37,743 nucleotides of DNA from positions 1-37,743 of IMG/VR virus record IMGVR_UViG_3300047667_000926; one strand, written 5' to 3'. Below are positions 8,352-21,400 of the stretch, one piece after another; position 1 is the stretch's first letter, and every line of letters starts with the position of its first letter. Source of the DNA: a virus. Position numbers and translations under genes: made by a program. The notes beneath the pieces were generated by a model, which saw nothing but the letters and a program-made list of their open reading frames with translations, did not search any database and was not told the origin of the DNA.

Positions 8352-9824
8352 ATGGCTACTAGATCATACAATGCGTTTTATCCATGAGTAAAACAAGACG
8401 ACTATTTAACTGGTTGAGCTAATTTTATTGAGCATAAAAACGTGGACGGGTTAAGAGATGGGTATTGAATAACTCTATGACCTTTAGTGAGTAATCAATT
8501 ACTTACAAGTACAAGTGCAATGAGGGCAATGGAATGAAGTCAAGTATCTACTTGAGATACATCAAAAATATGGGTATGATGAGATAATTGACACATATAT
8601 AACCTAGATTCAGTTGATAATACTCCTGAACATACACTTTCAGCAGGACAACATATAGTACAGGTTGTACAACAATGAGATAATCTATTCTTTTTTACCA
8701 AAGATTCATACGCTGCTAAAAATATGAAGGTTGCATATATTCTAGCATCAGATGCTGCTCTTTGACTCTGGTGAACAATGAATGAAGCACTAGTTATCTG
8801 AATAAGTGTAGAAGGGTGTCCTCCTATACTTGTAGTATGAACAGATGTATTTGCATGAGGATCATGATATATACATAGAATTACAAGTGCTTGATTACAA
8901 GATAGTTATGCATTTCCAGATGATGATGTATTCTGATTAACTCTTCAAGGATCTACAGTAGTTGTATATAGTCAAAGTTGAACTATTTACTTCTGGGATT
9001 GAGGTTCTACAAGTGAGAACGCAAGAACAAAGCTAGGATCAAGAGTGCAAAAAGTAACTCAAATATCTAATCAAGACTTTGTAACTACAGAAGACGGTCA
9101 ATTATATATTTGAAGCGGTTATACTTATCAAAGAATAACTAAACCTAAAAGAAGTTTAAGGCTAGAAGATAATTCTACTCTTACAGATAAACTTAAATTT
9201 ATTAATGATGATACAGGCGCTCATCAAAATAAAACAATGATCTCAGCAAGAGACGATATATATATGTATGCGTCAGATACTACTAAATGAATATATAAAT
9301 ATTGAAACATTCTACCATGATTACCAAAAGGTCTTCATAAGATAATATCTGAGAATTATGCAGGTACTCAAATAGATTATATATATGACTTCTTCTATTT
9401 CGAGAGAACAATAAATAAATTATTCTTCAGTTATAAAGCAGGTACTACATATGGGGTAGATTTCATAGATTTAGAGACATTAACAACAAGTACAGATTGA
9501 TATATAATAAGTGACGTATTTAGTTGAGGTACAAGCTTCAAAAAGAAAATAAATACAGTAAGAGTAGCTACAAGTAATACAGCCTCTACAAACACTGTTA
9601 TATTGTCATATAGAATAAATAATTGATCTTGGGAGGTATTAAGAACAATAAGTGAGGATAATAATACTATAATTGCTGAGAATATACATAAACTTCCAGA
9701 TGGAACATCATTCAAGCAATTTATAGATATACAATTCAAAGTAGAATTTCATAGTGATGACGGAGATAACACTCCACCAACACTACATGAATTCATGTTA
9801 GATTATGATATAATTTGAACTTAA
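8352..9824 (+). CDS. Tail nozzle or DNA-stabilising protein (probable)
   Basis: The 490-residue protein is rich in repeated strand-turn units containing Trp, Gly and Asp (for instance KIWVGGDNGHIYNL, SGTIYFWDGG), which suggests a beta-propeller. Podoviruses carry a similarly sized propeller-type protein after the adaptor that plugs or prolongs the tail. The gene opens MATRSYNAFYPG. Most glycines are TGA, so the standard code hides the gene completely. The identification is by fold impression and position. Confidence 0.6.
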
Positions 9825-9825
9825 T

Positions 9826-9951
9826 ATGACTAAAAACAAAGAATTTAAAGCTTCGTATCTAAAAGAACTAGATCCAGAACCTTTTAAACCAACAGAAGAA
9901 ATAGGAATTAATGTTCCTCAGATACAGCAAGATATTGCAATACAGACTTAA
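9826..9951 (+). CDS. Hypothetical 41-residue protein
   Basis: It starts two bases after the nozzle gene. It is acidic and Pro/Gln-containing and has a single Gly (GGA). The next promoter lies across its 3' end. It may be a small virion or chaperone protein; no family recognised. Confidence 0.6.
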   Translation: MTKNKEFKASYLKELDPEPFKPTEEIGINVPQIQQDIAIQT

Positions 9952-9962
9952 ATATGTATACT
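9935..9962 (+). promoter_or_regulatory. Promoter TTGCAA-16-TATACT (virion proteins)
   Basis: TTGCAA (9935-9940) and TATACT (9957-9962) are 16 bases apart and lie across the end of the preceding gene, 27 bases before the ATG at 9989. The fit to the other promoters is exact. Confidence 0.6.
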
Positions 9963-9988
9963 GATTTTAATATTATTAATTGAAAACT

Positions 9989-12520
9989 ATGGCTTTATTA
10001 AAAGATCCAATTACATGAGGAGGAAGTACTCTTCCAGAATGAACACTTCCAACAGAAGAAAAAACAGCTCAATGAGGTGCTACATGATTTTTTAATCCTT
10101 CTGTTTCTACTCAAGAGGATGTATTTACAGCAGAAAAAGCACAAACTATAGCAGAAAATCCCGTTATAGAACAGCCTATAATTAATACTCCTGTTATAGA
10201 AGAAACTCCTGAATTAAATAAAACAACAGAACCTACTCCGATAGAAGCTCCATCTAAATCAACAATAACTATTAACTGAACTAAAGAAGAAAAGGTAAAG
10301 CCAATTCTTCCTACTGAACCAGTTGAAACAGCACAGGATATAAAAGCTAAGGAAACTGCTAATGCAAGTGCTGAGAGTGCTTTAAATGAACAGAATAAGA
10401 TAAAAGCTACTGATGAGTTCACAAAAATGTTAGAAAGTGGTTCTTCAATAGAAGATATGGCTACTTTTGCTAATAAGAATATCAAATTTAGAGACTCATT
10501 TAATTCAGTATTAAAATCTCATTTTAAAAACAGTGCTAATACTAAGTATTTTAGTAAATACTCATGAATGAGTAATGAACAATTACAAGCTCAAGTTGAT
10601 GCAGGTAATATAGTTCCATGAAGTGAACAATATAACTTACTACCAGAAGAACAAAGAAATTCATTTAAACAATTCCAAAATATAAATGAGTCTGTTAATA
10701 TTAATGACAAGACTGATTTTACTGCGTCTGATAAAGTCACATCATGAACAGATATAATAAATTTACCAGATACTATATTCTCAACTAATCTAAGAGCTAA
10801 GTATAAAGCGATGATTAATACTCCTGAAATAACTAAACTTGTTTCTACTTTATCAAGTAAAAAAGCTGAGATAGAAAAGTTTGATATAGAAATGGAAGAC
10901 CAACCAGAAAATATAAGAAAAGAACTAGCTTGAAGTTTACCATGAACTATTGATGCTGCTGTAAGAGATGCAAATAGAGACTCAGTAAAAGAAAAAAGAC
11001 TCTTATTAGCTGAATATAACGCTAGTCTATGAGAATATCAATCATTAAAAGATAATGCTGCTCAAGAGTTAGACTTTATAAAATATGAAGATCAACAAGC
11101 TAAAGAAAAGTATATGACAGCTTTAGGTATCTATGAAAAAAGAAGAGGGGAAATGAGGGAAGATGAAAAAGATGAGTTCTTAGCTAAAAATAAAAAGATT
11201 GCTGCAGAATCTCAATTCGAAAGACAAAAAGAATTAGCTGAGTTTAATAATGAGCTTAGAACTTCTTGAAATACTTGAGGTAATTATATAGATAATGGTA
11301 AGTGAGATCTGTCTTATGTAAAGAATGGTAAAATACTCAATACTTTAACATGATTATGAAAACCTGTGTGATCTAGTGAAGATGATAACTATACTTATCA
11401 AATAAAAGCTAATGAAGATGGAAGCTATGAAGTATTTGGGTTACCTAAGAAGGGGCAAAACTTATTTCATAAAACATTTAGTGCTGCATGAGAAGAATCT
11501 ACAAGTTGGATTGAATGAACTGGGACTTGATCTATAACTTCTTATGGATGACCTCATGATAAATTCCAATGATTAGATATAGATGGTGAAATAGGTGACT
11601 CTATAACATTGCCAGTATGATGAATAGTAGAGAATATGATGAATCATCCTCTATATGGAAAAACAATGATTATAAAAACAGAAGATGGTAATGAAATTAG
11701 ATTATCTCATTTAGATGAATTTTTTACTAAAGTATGAGAAAAGGTATGAGCTGGTTCAGTTGTAGGTACTATATGAAATACAGGTAATGTATTAAAGTTA
11801 AATTGAAATAAGCCAACACAATCTGAATTAAAAGCATGATTTGGTTCTCACTTAGATATAGTTACTACTTGACCAGATGGAATAACAAGAAGTTCTAAAC
11901 AGACTGAAGAATATCTCAATAATATAGGTATAGACAAAAAAGAGTTTTCAGATATTTTAACAAGAGACCAACAAGTATTCTTTAATCAACAACAAAGTAA
12001 ATTTAAATCAGATCCACAAGTAAAATCATTCGAATCTGCATTGTCTTCTGGATGAGATCTAATAAAGTCACTTGACTCAGTTAGCTGACCATGAGATGTA
12101 GCTGCAATATTCCAATTTATGAAAACTCTTGATCCTGCTTCTGTAGTAAGAGAATCTGAATTTGCGGTTGCTGGGAATAGTGCAGGTATATCAAGTAAAC
12201 CAGAATTACTTATTAAAAAGATAAGTACATGAGAACTATTAACAAACGTACAAAGAGAAGAATTTTGAAGATTAGCTTTTGAATTTGTTAAGAATAAAGG
12301 GAAACTATATGATATAAAGTATAATGATATGGAAAGAGTACTAGGGAATGCTAGTATATGAGGAACAAACTTACCAACTAGAATTACTGATTTAATATCA
12401 GACTTTAAATCAAATGATATTAAATCTATAAGTTGAAATAAAACATATACAACTTCTTCTTGATTTAAATATGATACAACTTGAACAAAGAATAATAGAA
12501 GTAACTTCTTTAATAATTAA
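9989..12520 (+). CDS. Large virion protein with M23-like domain
   Basis: The 843-residue protein has a low-complexity Thr/Pro/Glu-rich N-terminus, a long helical region around residues 100-430, and near residues 505-630 a domain with the layout of LytM/M23 peptidases: SYGGPHDKFQGLDIDG, PVGGIVE, RLSHLD, VGEKVGAGSVVGTIGNTGN, then GSHLDI. In active M23 enzymes zinc is held by H-x-G-x-D and H-x-H. Here the first is FQGLD and the second HLD, so two ligands look altered. A C-terminal helical domain follows. It is probably a tail or internal protein that contacts cell wall, with the enzyme activity uncertain. Confidence 0.7.
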
Positions 12521-12531
12521 TATATACAAAA

Positions 12532-14331
12532 ATGGCAACTTGAAATTTTCTAGTAGACATATGATTACAAGAGCAGGTGACAACAGAAGCACCTGCATGA
12601 ACATTTGCTAATCAAGCACCATACCTGCAAGATATAGAAAATACTTTGCAACCAACATTAAATGTACCAGAGATAGCTGAACAAGAAATTGACTTGGCTA
12701 GTTTTGGTTTACATAATATGGAAGAATACCAAATGATGGTTGATATAAAAGAACAATGAGGTTCTGAAGAAGATTTTAATGAAATACTTACTCAAGTGAG
12801 ATGAGATAAAGTTACTCAAATAACAGAAGCAGAAGAGGTAGAGGTAACAGAAGAAGATATACAGTGATTTGATATATGAGTTAAGTGAGGACAAGCTATA
12901 AGTGAAACCGCTAAAAAGTTTAAGTTCCAATCTAATGTAGATGACGGGATAATTGAATCAACATTTAAATTCTTATGAAACTTACCACAGAATACAGCTC
13001 AAATAGCTTGAGATTTAATAAGTATTATCTCAGATCCTGTATGAACTATAAAATCAGTAAATAATTTAGCTAAGGCAGGAGTTGAGTCTACATTAAATAG
13101 ATTATTCCTAGATGACTGAAAAGAACATTTCACAAGTGATGAAATTAAACTAGTATCTGATACTGTTTGAAAAGAATTCAATAGATTATCTAATGAACCT
13201 TGAAGACTAAAAGAAATCTTAGTTGAAAACCCAGCAGATGTACTACTATCATTTGTATGATGAGCGTGAATTGCAAAGAATATAGCTAAATCTAAGAAAC
13301 TTACTTGATTAGTAACAAAATTAGAGAAGGTAGAGTCTGCATTAAACCCTATAAAAGTACAAGTTGAAGCTCTAAAATTAGCAAAAACAAAAGCAGGTAA
13401 GATTAAAAAAGGTTTATTTCCAGAAAAAACATTAGATGAGTTAGTATTAGAAATATCTCAATGAGACGTAGCTAATCTACCTGGAGTTAAAAAGACTCTA
13501 TGATTAATAGACACGAAAGGAATAAATACATTTGAAGACTTTACTTCAACAATATCAAATAAAATAACTGATATATCGAGGAAACAAGATACGTTATTAC
13601 CTACTGATGAAGTATTAAAGATAGATGACTTAGTTACAACTAAAGGGAAAAGAACTACAAACTTTGTAAAAAATGCACTTGATGATCTAGAAGAGGTTTG
13701 AAATAAATCAAATGACCTAGAGTTATTAAATAAAGTAGATGACTTAAGAGATAAGACTGCTCTAAGTGTAAAAGATATAAATGACCTTGCTAGATTCTAT
13801 TGATCAGAGTTTAAAAATAAATCATTCGATAAACTAGGTAATCAAAAATCATCTATAACATCTTCAACTTTTGAGAATAACAGAAAATGATTAAAGCAAA
13901 TATCTAGAGATTTACTACCAGATGATACAGTAAAGGCATTGGATAGTGAACTAAGCGCTCTATTTGAAACAAAAGATCTTGCAAGTAAATCAACAAAGAA
14001 AGTAAATGATCTATTTAAAAAATTAAATAAAAGATGAATAGGTGCTAAGATTTGAGGAGTTGTAGGTAAGATTATAAACTCTCTAACGTTATGAGCTGCT
14101 GGATGATTAACACAAGCCTTCATATGAAGTAATGTAGGTCAAAAGACTATGAACAGTTTAGCTATACAATCTAATCTAGCTAAGAACTTAAAGAAATTTG
14201 CAGAATTAGAGAAGAAAGCCGATACTCTAACAGACAAACAATTAGAAAAAGAGACTAGAAGCATATTTAGTGATTTTGTTTGAGATAATGCACTAAAGAT
14301 AGAAGCAATAAGTAATTTAGAAAATAATTAA
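12532..14331 (+). CDS. Probable ejected internal virion protein
   Basis: The 599-residue protein is mostly helical with many Lys/Glu heptads. Two glycine-rich hydrophobic segments, about residues 233-262 and 502-534, could insert in a membrane. Such long helical proteins beside a murein-hydrolase-like protein, between the tail and fibre genes, are usually injected to form a channel for DNA in podoviruses. Many glycines are TGA. The role is inferred from architecture and place, not from a motif. Confidence 0.6.
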
Positions 14332-14336
14332 AATTT

Positions 14337-14504
14337 ATGACACTATTATATATTATACTGGGGACTTTCTTAATATGATGGGGATTCGAATCTATAAAAG
14401 CTATTATTATAGATTTAAATTACATCTATGTGTTAAAACTTTCCTTAGTATTTATATGTATATGAAGTACAATACATTTATTACAATATCTTGTAACTTG
14501 ATAG
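14337..14504 (+). CDS. Small membrane protein
   Basis: Fifty-five residues with two hydrophobic stretches (about 1-15 and 33-50), the first ending LIGWG with TGA as Gly. It is placed between virion and fibre genes, 5 bases after the former. Function unknown. Confidence 0.65.
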
Positions 14505-14507
14505 ATA

Positions 14508-14819
14508 ATGCCTAGAACTATAATAACAACTGTAATAACACCTAGAACAGAGCCTACAACTGAATATACTAGACCAAGGAATAATCCATGATCTACTTCA
14601 GTATCTTTTGATAGTGATATAATTACATTTGATTCCACATTATTTACATTTGATGAAACAGTCTCATGATGAGCTGAAATAAGTACAAGTTATACTACGC
14701 CAAGATATGGGTCGTATGTCGAAGATATAACATGAGCAAATGTTTTTGATATATCTTGAAATCAAGTATTATGAATATCGTGAGGTAGGACAAATAAAAT
14801 AGATACATTTTACACTTAA
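14508..14819 (+). CDS. Hypothetical Thr-rich protein of the fibre region
   Basis: The protein has 103 residues, very rich in Thr, Ser, Pro and Arg at the start and with strand-forming repeats FDSDIITFDSTLFTFDE. Composition suggests a small tail or fibre-attachment protein. It starts 3 bases after the previous stop. Confidence 0.65.
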
Positions 14820-14829
14820 ATATATAATT

Positions 14830-15600
14830 ATGACTGTATTCCCAACATGATATACATCAAAAGCTATACCAGATTGAACAGATGTTGTTTGGTCTTCTGA
14901 TGCTATAATAAATTTTAACTTAACAGTCGCTAGTATAGCTTTATATACTATGACTAATAATTCAACAACTGATTTACTAGAGGGAACTAATCTATACTAT
15001 ACAGAAGCGAGAGTTACTGCTAATACTACTGTAGTAGCAAAGGCAGATAAAACTAATGTACTTGAATTAGATAATGCCGCAGTATATACTCCTACAGCGG
15101 ACTACCATCCTGCTACTAAAAAGTATGTTGATGATAATCCAGTTCCAAGTGCTACTGAAACATCAGAATGAATTGTTGAAAGAGCAACAGATGCTGAGGC
15201 TGCTGCTGGTACAGATACAACTAGATATATAAGTTCAAAACAATTAGCTGATAACTTACCAGTTCAACCAGCTCAAACGACAACATATTTAAGTAGTGCA
15301 TGAGAAGATAACACAACTAGTACATCATTTGTTACATTAAAAACATTTACAGCAACAAAGAGTGGTGCATACAGAGTTGAATATACTTGAAGAGAAACAG
15401 CAAACTCGTGATCTGGATGAACTACTCGAATTGAGGTAGATTGAATAATCTATTGAGAATTCTGATTAGCAGCTAATAATACTGATACATTCTTATGAGT
15501 TGTACATATAGTAGCTGGGGATGCAATAAATTTCCAAGCTAAGCAAACTAGTTCATGAAGTAATATGAGAATTAATGCTACTACAGTGAAATGAACTTAA
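14830..15600 (+). CDS. Tail fibre protein
   Basis: The 256-residue protein carries two segments common in phage fibres: LLEGTNLYYTEARV near residues 48-61 and YTPTADYHPATKKYVDD near residue 90. A beta-rich C-terminal domain follows (SGAYRVEY, TTRIEVDG, TFLGVVHIVAGD) that resembles small receptor-binding jelly rolls. It would act at the tail tip to bind the cell. Ten or more Gly are TGA, mostly in the C-terminal domain. Confidence 0.8.
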
Positions 15601-15616
15601 TAATTAATAAAAAAAT

Positions 15617-16906
15617 ATGTCTACAATAACGGATTTAAACCTATGAACAACTGCTAATGATAGGACTTGAACTCCATTGAGAAGTGCTGGTACAATTATT
15701 AATGATAACTTTGATAATCTTAATGCAGATAAACTTGAGTCATCTGATATAGCTTGAAAGCAAAACATACTTTCTGAGTGAGCTTTTGTAGATTGAGATA
15801 AAACTAAGTTAGACTCAATAGCAACGTCAGCGACTGCTAATAGTTCAGATGCTTATTTATTAGATAGAGCTAACCATACTTGAACACAAGCATCGACTAC
15901 AGTTGGATTAGGTAATGTAGATAATACATCTGATGTTGATAAACCAGTATCTACGGTACAACAAGTTGAAATAAATACTAAAGAAGATAGTTTTACCAAA
16001 AACACTGCATTTAATAAAGACTTCTGAACAACTGCTTGAACTATATTAGAATGAGATACAGTTATTTGAGATGTTACTCTAACTTGAGCTGAAACACTTA
16101 CAAATAAGACAATTGATTATAATGATAATACAATAACAAATTTACCTTGAGGGGGAGGGTGATGAGTAGCAACAACTAGTGATTATACTGCATTTGCGGG
16201 AATAACTGCATGACAAGCTGTATATATGAGAGGTGATGGTCAAATTAATCTGACGATATGAAACAATCAAGCAAGAATAGATTGATTTATATGATTTGCT
16301 ACTAATACAGTATTAGCTACTGAGACTGTTACAGTTACAACTTCATGAGTTAATGCAAATCAAACATGATTAACAGCGTGAAGTATTTATTATTTATCAG
16401 ATACAGCTTGAGCTATATCAACTACTCCTTGAACTATTACAGCAAAAGTATGAATTGCAGATAGTGCAACAGGAATATTAAAAGATAAAGTTGTTTGAGG
16501 TAGTGAAATATTTGATACTTATATGAGTGCAGTATATAATCTTACTACTACTACTTCTGTAATTACTTTTAATACTGAAAATGTAGATACTGGAAGTAAT
16601 TATAATACTTGAACATATCAATTCACAGCTCCGTCTGATTGACAGTATTTTATATGTTATAATGTAGTTATTGACACATTAACAGATTGAGACTTAATCC
16701 AGTTTTATATCCATGAAAATACAACATTAAAAAAATTAATACAATCTACTGTCTGATGAACTCAATTATCTTTTTCAATGAGTGCTGTATTTGATTTGAC
16801 AGCATCTGACACTATTGAAATCAGGTGAAGAAATACAACAGCTTCAAGGTGAGTAATAAGAGAATGAAATCAAAAATCTTCTTTTTCTTGATATAAAATA
16901 TCTTAA
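15617..16906 (+). CDS. Tail fibre protein
   Basis: The 429-residue protein has the fibre motif NHTGTQ near residue 88, followed by VGLGNVDNTSD and KPVST, as seen in many phage fibre shafts. A run of six glycines at residues 178-183 (16148-16165) is TGA GGG GGA GGG TGA TGA, a direct mixing of TGA with GGN codons. The C-terminal half is strand-rich (SIYYLSDTAG, KVGIADSATG) like a knob domain. It probably forms a trimeric receptor-binding fibre. Confidence 0.85.
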
Positions 16907-16922
16907 TTAATAATAAAGCATT

Positions 16923-17279
16923 ATGGAATTAACACTCGCAATAAAACATTTATACCCTACTTTATGAGATGAGGATTTCATGGTATTAAATGATAGTCAA
17001 TGAGAGCCAGATTATATACAATGGAAAAACCAAGAGATAACACAACCTACCAAATCAGAACTAGATACTGCTTGGTCAGAAGTTGAAGCAATACAATTAG
17101 TAGAACAAGCAAAAAAACAAAAAGCTATTGATATTGAAAAGATAGCAACTATTACAGACCAGATAAACCAACTAGCTCTTATAATGGAAGAAATGGTACT
17201 TGAAAGAGAAACTATATCTCCTACTATGCAAAATGGTTTAGATATGACTAATTGAATCAAAAATATTCTTAACAAATAA
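16923..17279 (+). CDS. XkdW-like fibre-region protein
   Basis: The protein has 118 residues. The segment PDYIQWKNQEITQPTKSEL followed by a long helix with DTAWSEVEA and VEQAKKQKA recalls the XkdW-type proteins found next to tail fibres, in which a W...PT..EL motif is typical. It may help fibre folding or attachment. The family call is moderate. Confidence 0.65.
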
Positions 17280-17284
17280 AATAT

Positions 17285-18094
17285 ATGTTAGATATAAATA
17301 TTAACTGAAACCTAAACGCAAAACTTAAAGGTCAATTAGAGTTAATTGAGTCTTTAAGTAATGCTAAAGGAGATATAAATATTGAATGAGATATTGATGA
17401 AGAAACATTAAATAATATAATCCTTCAACTTACGTTAATAGAGAAATCAAAAGAACTTTGACTTGAATATAATTGGAATTGAACTCAGTTATGAATTAAA
17501 AGAAAAGTAGATAATAAGTTTATTTATCAAGACTTAAAAGGTAAAGATTGAATAGATGGTAACAAATGAGATAACTGAAAAGACTGAGTAAAATGATCTG
17601 ATTGAAAGGATGGGATTACTTGAATAGACGGAATAGATTGAGTTGATTGAATTGACTGATTTGATTGAGTAGATTGAATTAGTTGATCATGACTTGAATT
17701 TGATTGGAAGGATACTGATCTATGAGTAAAAAAAGTATGAGATAGGGACTTTGAATATAGAAGTTTAAAATGACCTAGATGAGTAAGAGGTTTCTCTTGA
17801 GATGATTTCAATAGGACATCATTTACATATACAGCATGAACACATACCTTAAATACTGCATATGGTACTATATATTGTGATACAAGTGCATGACAAGTAA
17901 ACTTAAATTTGCCTGAAACTTGAATTAATAAAGATATTGCGTATTATATAAAAAAGACTACAGCAGATTCTAATCTGGTTTCCATAATTCCACAAAGTGG
18001 TTTAATAGAATGAGAAACAACAGTAGAGCTTGATGATAATACTTGAATTTTATTCTCAAATGACTGAACCAACTGGTTCGCATTAACTTATTAA
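17285..18094 (+). CDS. Collagen-like tail fibre
   Basis: The 269-residue protein has a helical N-terminus, then the unit GLEYNWNGTQLGIK up to DLKG, then 16 uninterrupted G-X-Y triplets (about residues 86-133), then a second copy of the unit (GLEFDWKDTDLGVK to SLKG) and a beta-rich C-terminal domain. Twelve of the 16 triplet glycines are TGA and four are GGN. A collagen triple helix would trimerise the fibre. The flanking duplicated unit resembles the W-x-GT-x-LGV segment often found beside collagen tracts in phage fibres. Confidence 0.9.
17540..17692 (+). repeat. G-X-Y codon repeat with TGA as glycine
   Basis: Within this tract a glycine codon occurs every nine bases, and most are TGA followed by ATA/GTA/ATT plus GAT/GAC. 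The periodicity is visible in the raw DNA. It encodes the collagen-like shaft of the fibre. Confidence 0.9.
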
Positions 18095-18097
18095 AAT

Positions 18098-18409
18098 ATG
18101 CCTTTAATTAAGAAAACTAATATAAAGAATGTTGCTAATGTCATCATTAATCCTTCTACAGAGGAAAAACAAGATGCTATTATTTCTGCGTTATGAGGGG
18201 CATCTACTTATGATCTATTACTAGATAATACTACAACAGCTAATAATAAATATGTATGAGAAGCTGCTATATGATCTGCTAAATCTTCTGCAGTTTGGAG
18301 AATCAAGAAACTAGATGAAACAACTTGACTCGCTGTTTGATGGGCTGATAGTAATGCAAACTTTGATAATATTTGGGACAATAGAGCATCTTTATCATAT
18401 TCACAATAA
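18098..18409 (+). CDS. Fibre-region protein, virion-associated
   Basis: The protein has 103 residues. The sequence INPSTEEKQDAIISALGG followed by NKYVGEA, AVWRIKKLDETTGL and WDNRASLSYSQ is a recurrent phage module found with tail fibres. The exact role is not known to me. Conserved Trp are TGG codons while Gly in the same motifs are TGA, which separates TGA from tryptophan. Confidence 0.7.
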
Positions 18410-18429
18410 TATCCACTAACTTTTAAAAT

Positions 18430-21400
18430 ATGCCAATTCCTAGTGTAACTGGTTGAGTAACAGTATTAAATACTTGTGATACATGATCATGATGAGTAAG
18501 CCCGTTATCTCCAATAGGGGGGACTCCATTAGCAGCAACTAGTATATGAAATTGATATGAAACATGAATTAATCTTACAGGGTCATGAACCTATAATCCG
18601 TCTTGAAATACTCAAAGTAGTGCTTTGATGGGATGAATATATGCTGTTACTACTACGGATTTTAGTGTAGCTAATAGACTTGCATTTTTCCATTATTACA
18701 ATACTAGCAGAGTGAGTGCTATTACATTAAATACAGGGTTAATGTTATATGTAAACTCAAATTGAACAGGAACACAAGAAGCAGCATGGGCGGTTAATGG
18801 GGGAAATAATCCTATCAGCTCTTTTGATTGTGCTGTAGTTAATATGAATAGGTCTACAGATGCACATTTATATAGTTGAACTTTTGATGTAAATAATATT
18901 TCACACATGGGTTCTGCTGCTACTTTTTCTACTAATTATTCAAATGTAGTTATTGATAGTTTTTGATATGTAGACCCTTATGTTGTTATTAATTGAACAT
19001 CTGGGGATAAAGGTAGTTTTTTACAAATTACGACTAATACAAACAGTTTAAATACCTTAGTTAATGTTTCACCTACAGATAATATACATCTTTGTTTCTT
19101 TGCATGGTGAGTAGGTGATGGGTCTACATTAACTCATTTCTCTGATATTTTAAAAGTTTGGGAATTTGCAAAACAAGTTGATTTTTCAAGTAATTATGGG
19201 AGAGCGCATATAAATGATAATGATATATGATATGAAGCTAACGCTTCAAGTTCTGATGTTATATATTTTGAACTTTGTAACTGGATTAGTGATACTCCAT
19301 TCTTTTGGAACTCAATCGGGTCATCATCAGCTACAGTAAATTATCTATCTTGTGTAATTAAGAACGCTTGAGAATCTACTATAAGTGATTGACATGATTT
19401 TAATGCTGTTACTTTTGATTGATGTTCAACATTAAGTGTTACAGACCCCTCTTTTACAAATGTAATAATTAAAAACTCAACTGCTACAGTCGCACTAGAT
19501 ATTATAAGTGCAAGTAATCAAACTGGAACAAGTTTATCAGGAAATACTACCGCTATGCGTTTCAATTTTGCTGGTAGTTCTTCGGTAACGCTTACTAATG
19601 TTTCTTTTTCAACTAACACAACTGATATAGAATATACATGAAGTGGTGTTTTAACAGTGACAATATCATGAGGATCAACGCCAACAACTAACGCATCTGG
19701 TTCAGGTTCAATTGTATTAGTAGCACCTGCAAAAGGTATAATATTCTCTGGTCTACTTGCAACTTCTCAAGTAGTTGTTTATGCAACGGGTACAACTACA
19801 GAAAGATTCAGAGTAAATAGCTCTTGAACATGAGAGACATATACAGCTACAATTGAAGAAGATGTTGATTATACAATTCTATTACCTTGACAAGTACCAA
19901 TTAGAAAAACAGTTACAGTATGATGAACACAAGTTGCTGAATGAATACAGCAAGTAGTTGATAGAGCTTATGTAGCTTCATCAGGGCTTGTATATACAAC
20001 TGACGCAACAGCGAATGAATCAACTAAGATTTTCACACTAACGAAAGCAAGTACATTGCAAAACTATTACTCTTTCATGATGGAAGAATGGAAAGACAAT
20101 GATACAGGAGCTAATCAAAACTTAAGAAATGTTACATTCCCTATAATTCCAAACTGACCGAATTCATTTACTTTAGATGATACTTGGGAATTTGCATGAA
20201 GTACAGATATAGCATTCCTTTCAAGAGATTGATTAAGATACTTAGATGCTTCATCAGTTGAAACGGCTGCATGGTCTGCTATATTAACAACATGAGATGT
20301 AACTTGATTCACTGCTGAAATACAACAAGTTATTTGAGCTGCACCAATAGATGCTGCTAATACATGAGTAGTAGATGAATTAGTACAAATATACTGAGAT
20401 GCTTCACATTGAAACTTTAACTATAGAGGTTACATGGTGATAAAATATCAAGTAGCTTGATATTATCAAGGAGAAGTAGATGTTGTTTCTACATACGGAT
20501 GAGCTGATTTATCAGATGAATTATATATTGTTTCTCTTCAACCAACTCTAGCAAATATAACAGCTTCTGATCCTGCTGTTTCTATAACAATTACAAATCA
20601 TTGAGCTAGTCCAGTAACATGGAATGGTAAAGTTTACTCTTTGACTATAACAGATACAACATGATTATCATGAACTATTATACAACAAGAGATTAACTAT
20701 AATTTAGCACAAGATGCAACTTTCCAATCAGAAGATCCATTTAATTGGTCTGATATGGTATATGATAACTGAACGAAGTTTAAAACAGAGAGAGGAACAC
20801 TAATTAACTCCGCTTGAGCGTTACTTAAATGAATAAGGGTAGTACAAGCAGACGGAACAACTCCTCACGCTGATTTCGATAGTTTTATGGCTGATGACTG
20901 AACTACTTTTGCTCCCGCTATACAAGTAACAGTGAGTGCAGCTAATTTAGTAGACTGAACAAGGTATCAATTCTATAATGTAACACAAGCATCTGAATTA
21001 GATAATGCTCTTGTATCTGGTGGCTCATGAGCTTCACTATCAGCATTATTCTGACCATGAGAAGTAATAGAAAATTGAGATGTAATAAGAATGAGGGCTA
21101 CTTATCAATCAACAACAACTGCAAAGATTCCATTAGATTCAGAAGCAGTAGCATCATCTGGTTGAGTAAGTTTTATTAATACACAAGTAGACGATTCTAT
21201 ATATATTCTATACTGACTTGATTGATCTACTATTACTAAGTTTACAGCAGATTTTGTAAATGATGAGATTGATCTAATAGTTGCTTCAAACTTTTCAGCA
21301 CAAGAATTATATGCTTGGTGGACTTATACATTAACAACAGTACAAGGAGTACAAGAATTCTATGGATGAGTTACAGCAATAGATTCTGCTAATCTAAGAA

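Noticed and set aside
14380-14400. GGATTCGAATC resembling a tRNA T-arm
   Set aside because: It lies inside a membrane-protein gene and lacks the flanking 5-bp stem and a cloverleaf.
17527-17811. Minus-strand ORF with Ser/Gln/Ile repeats
   Set aside because: Its repeats are the complement of the collagen-coding repeat on the plus strand.
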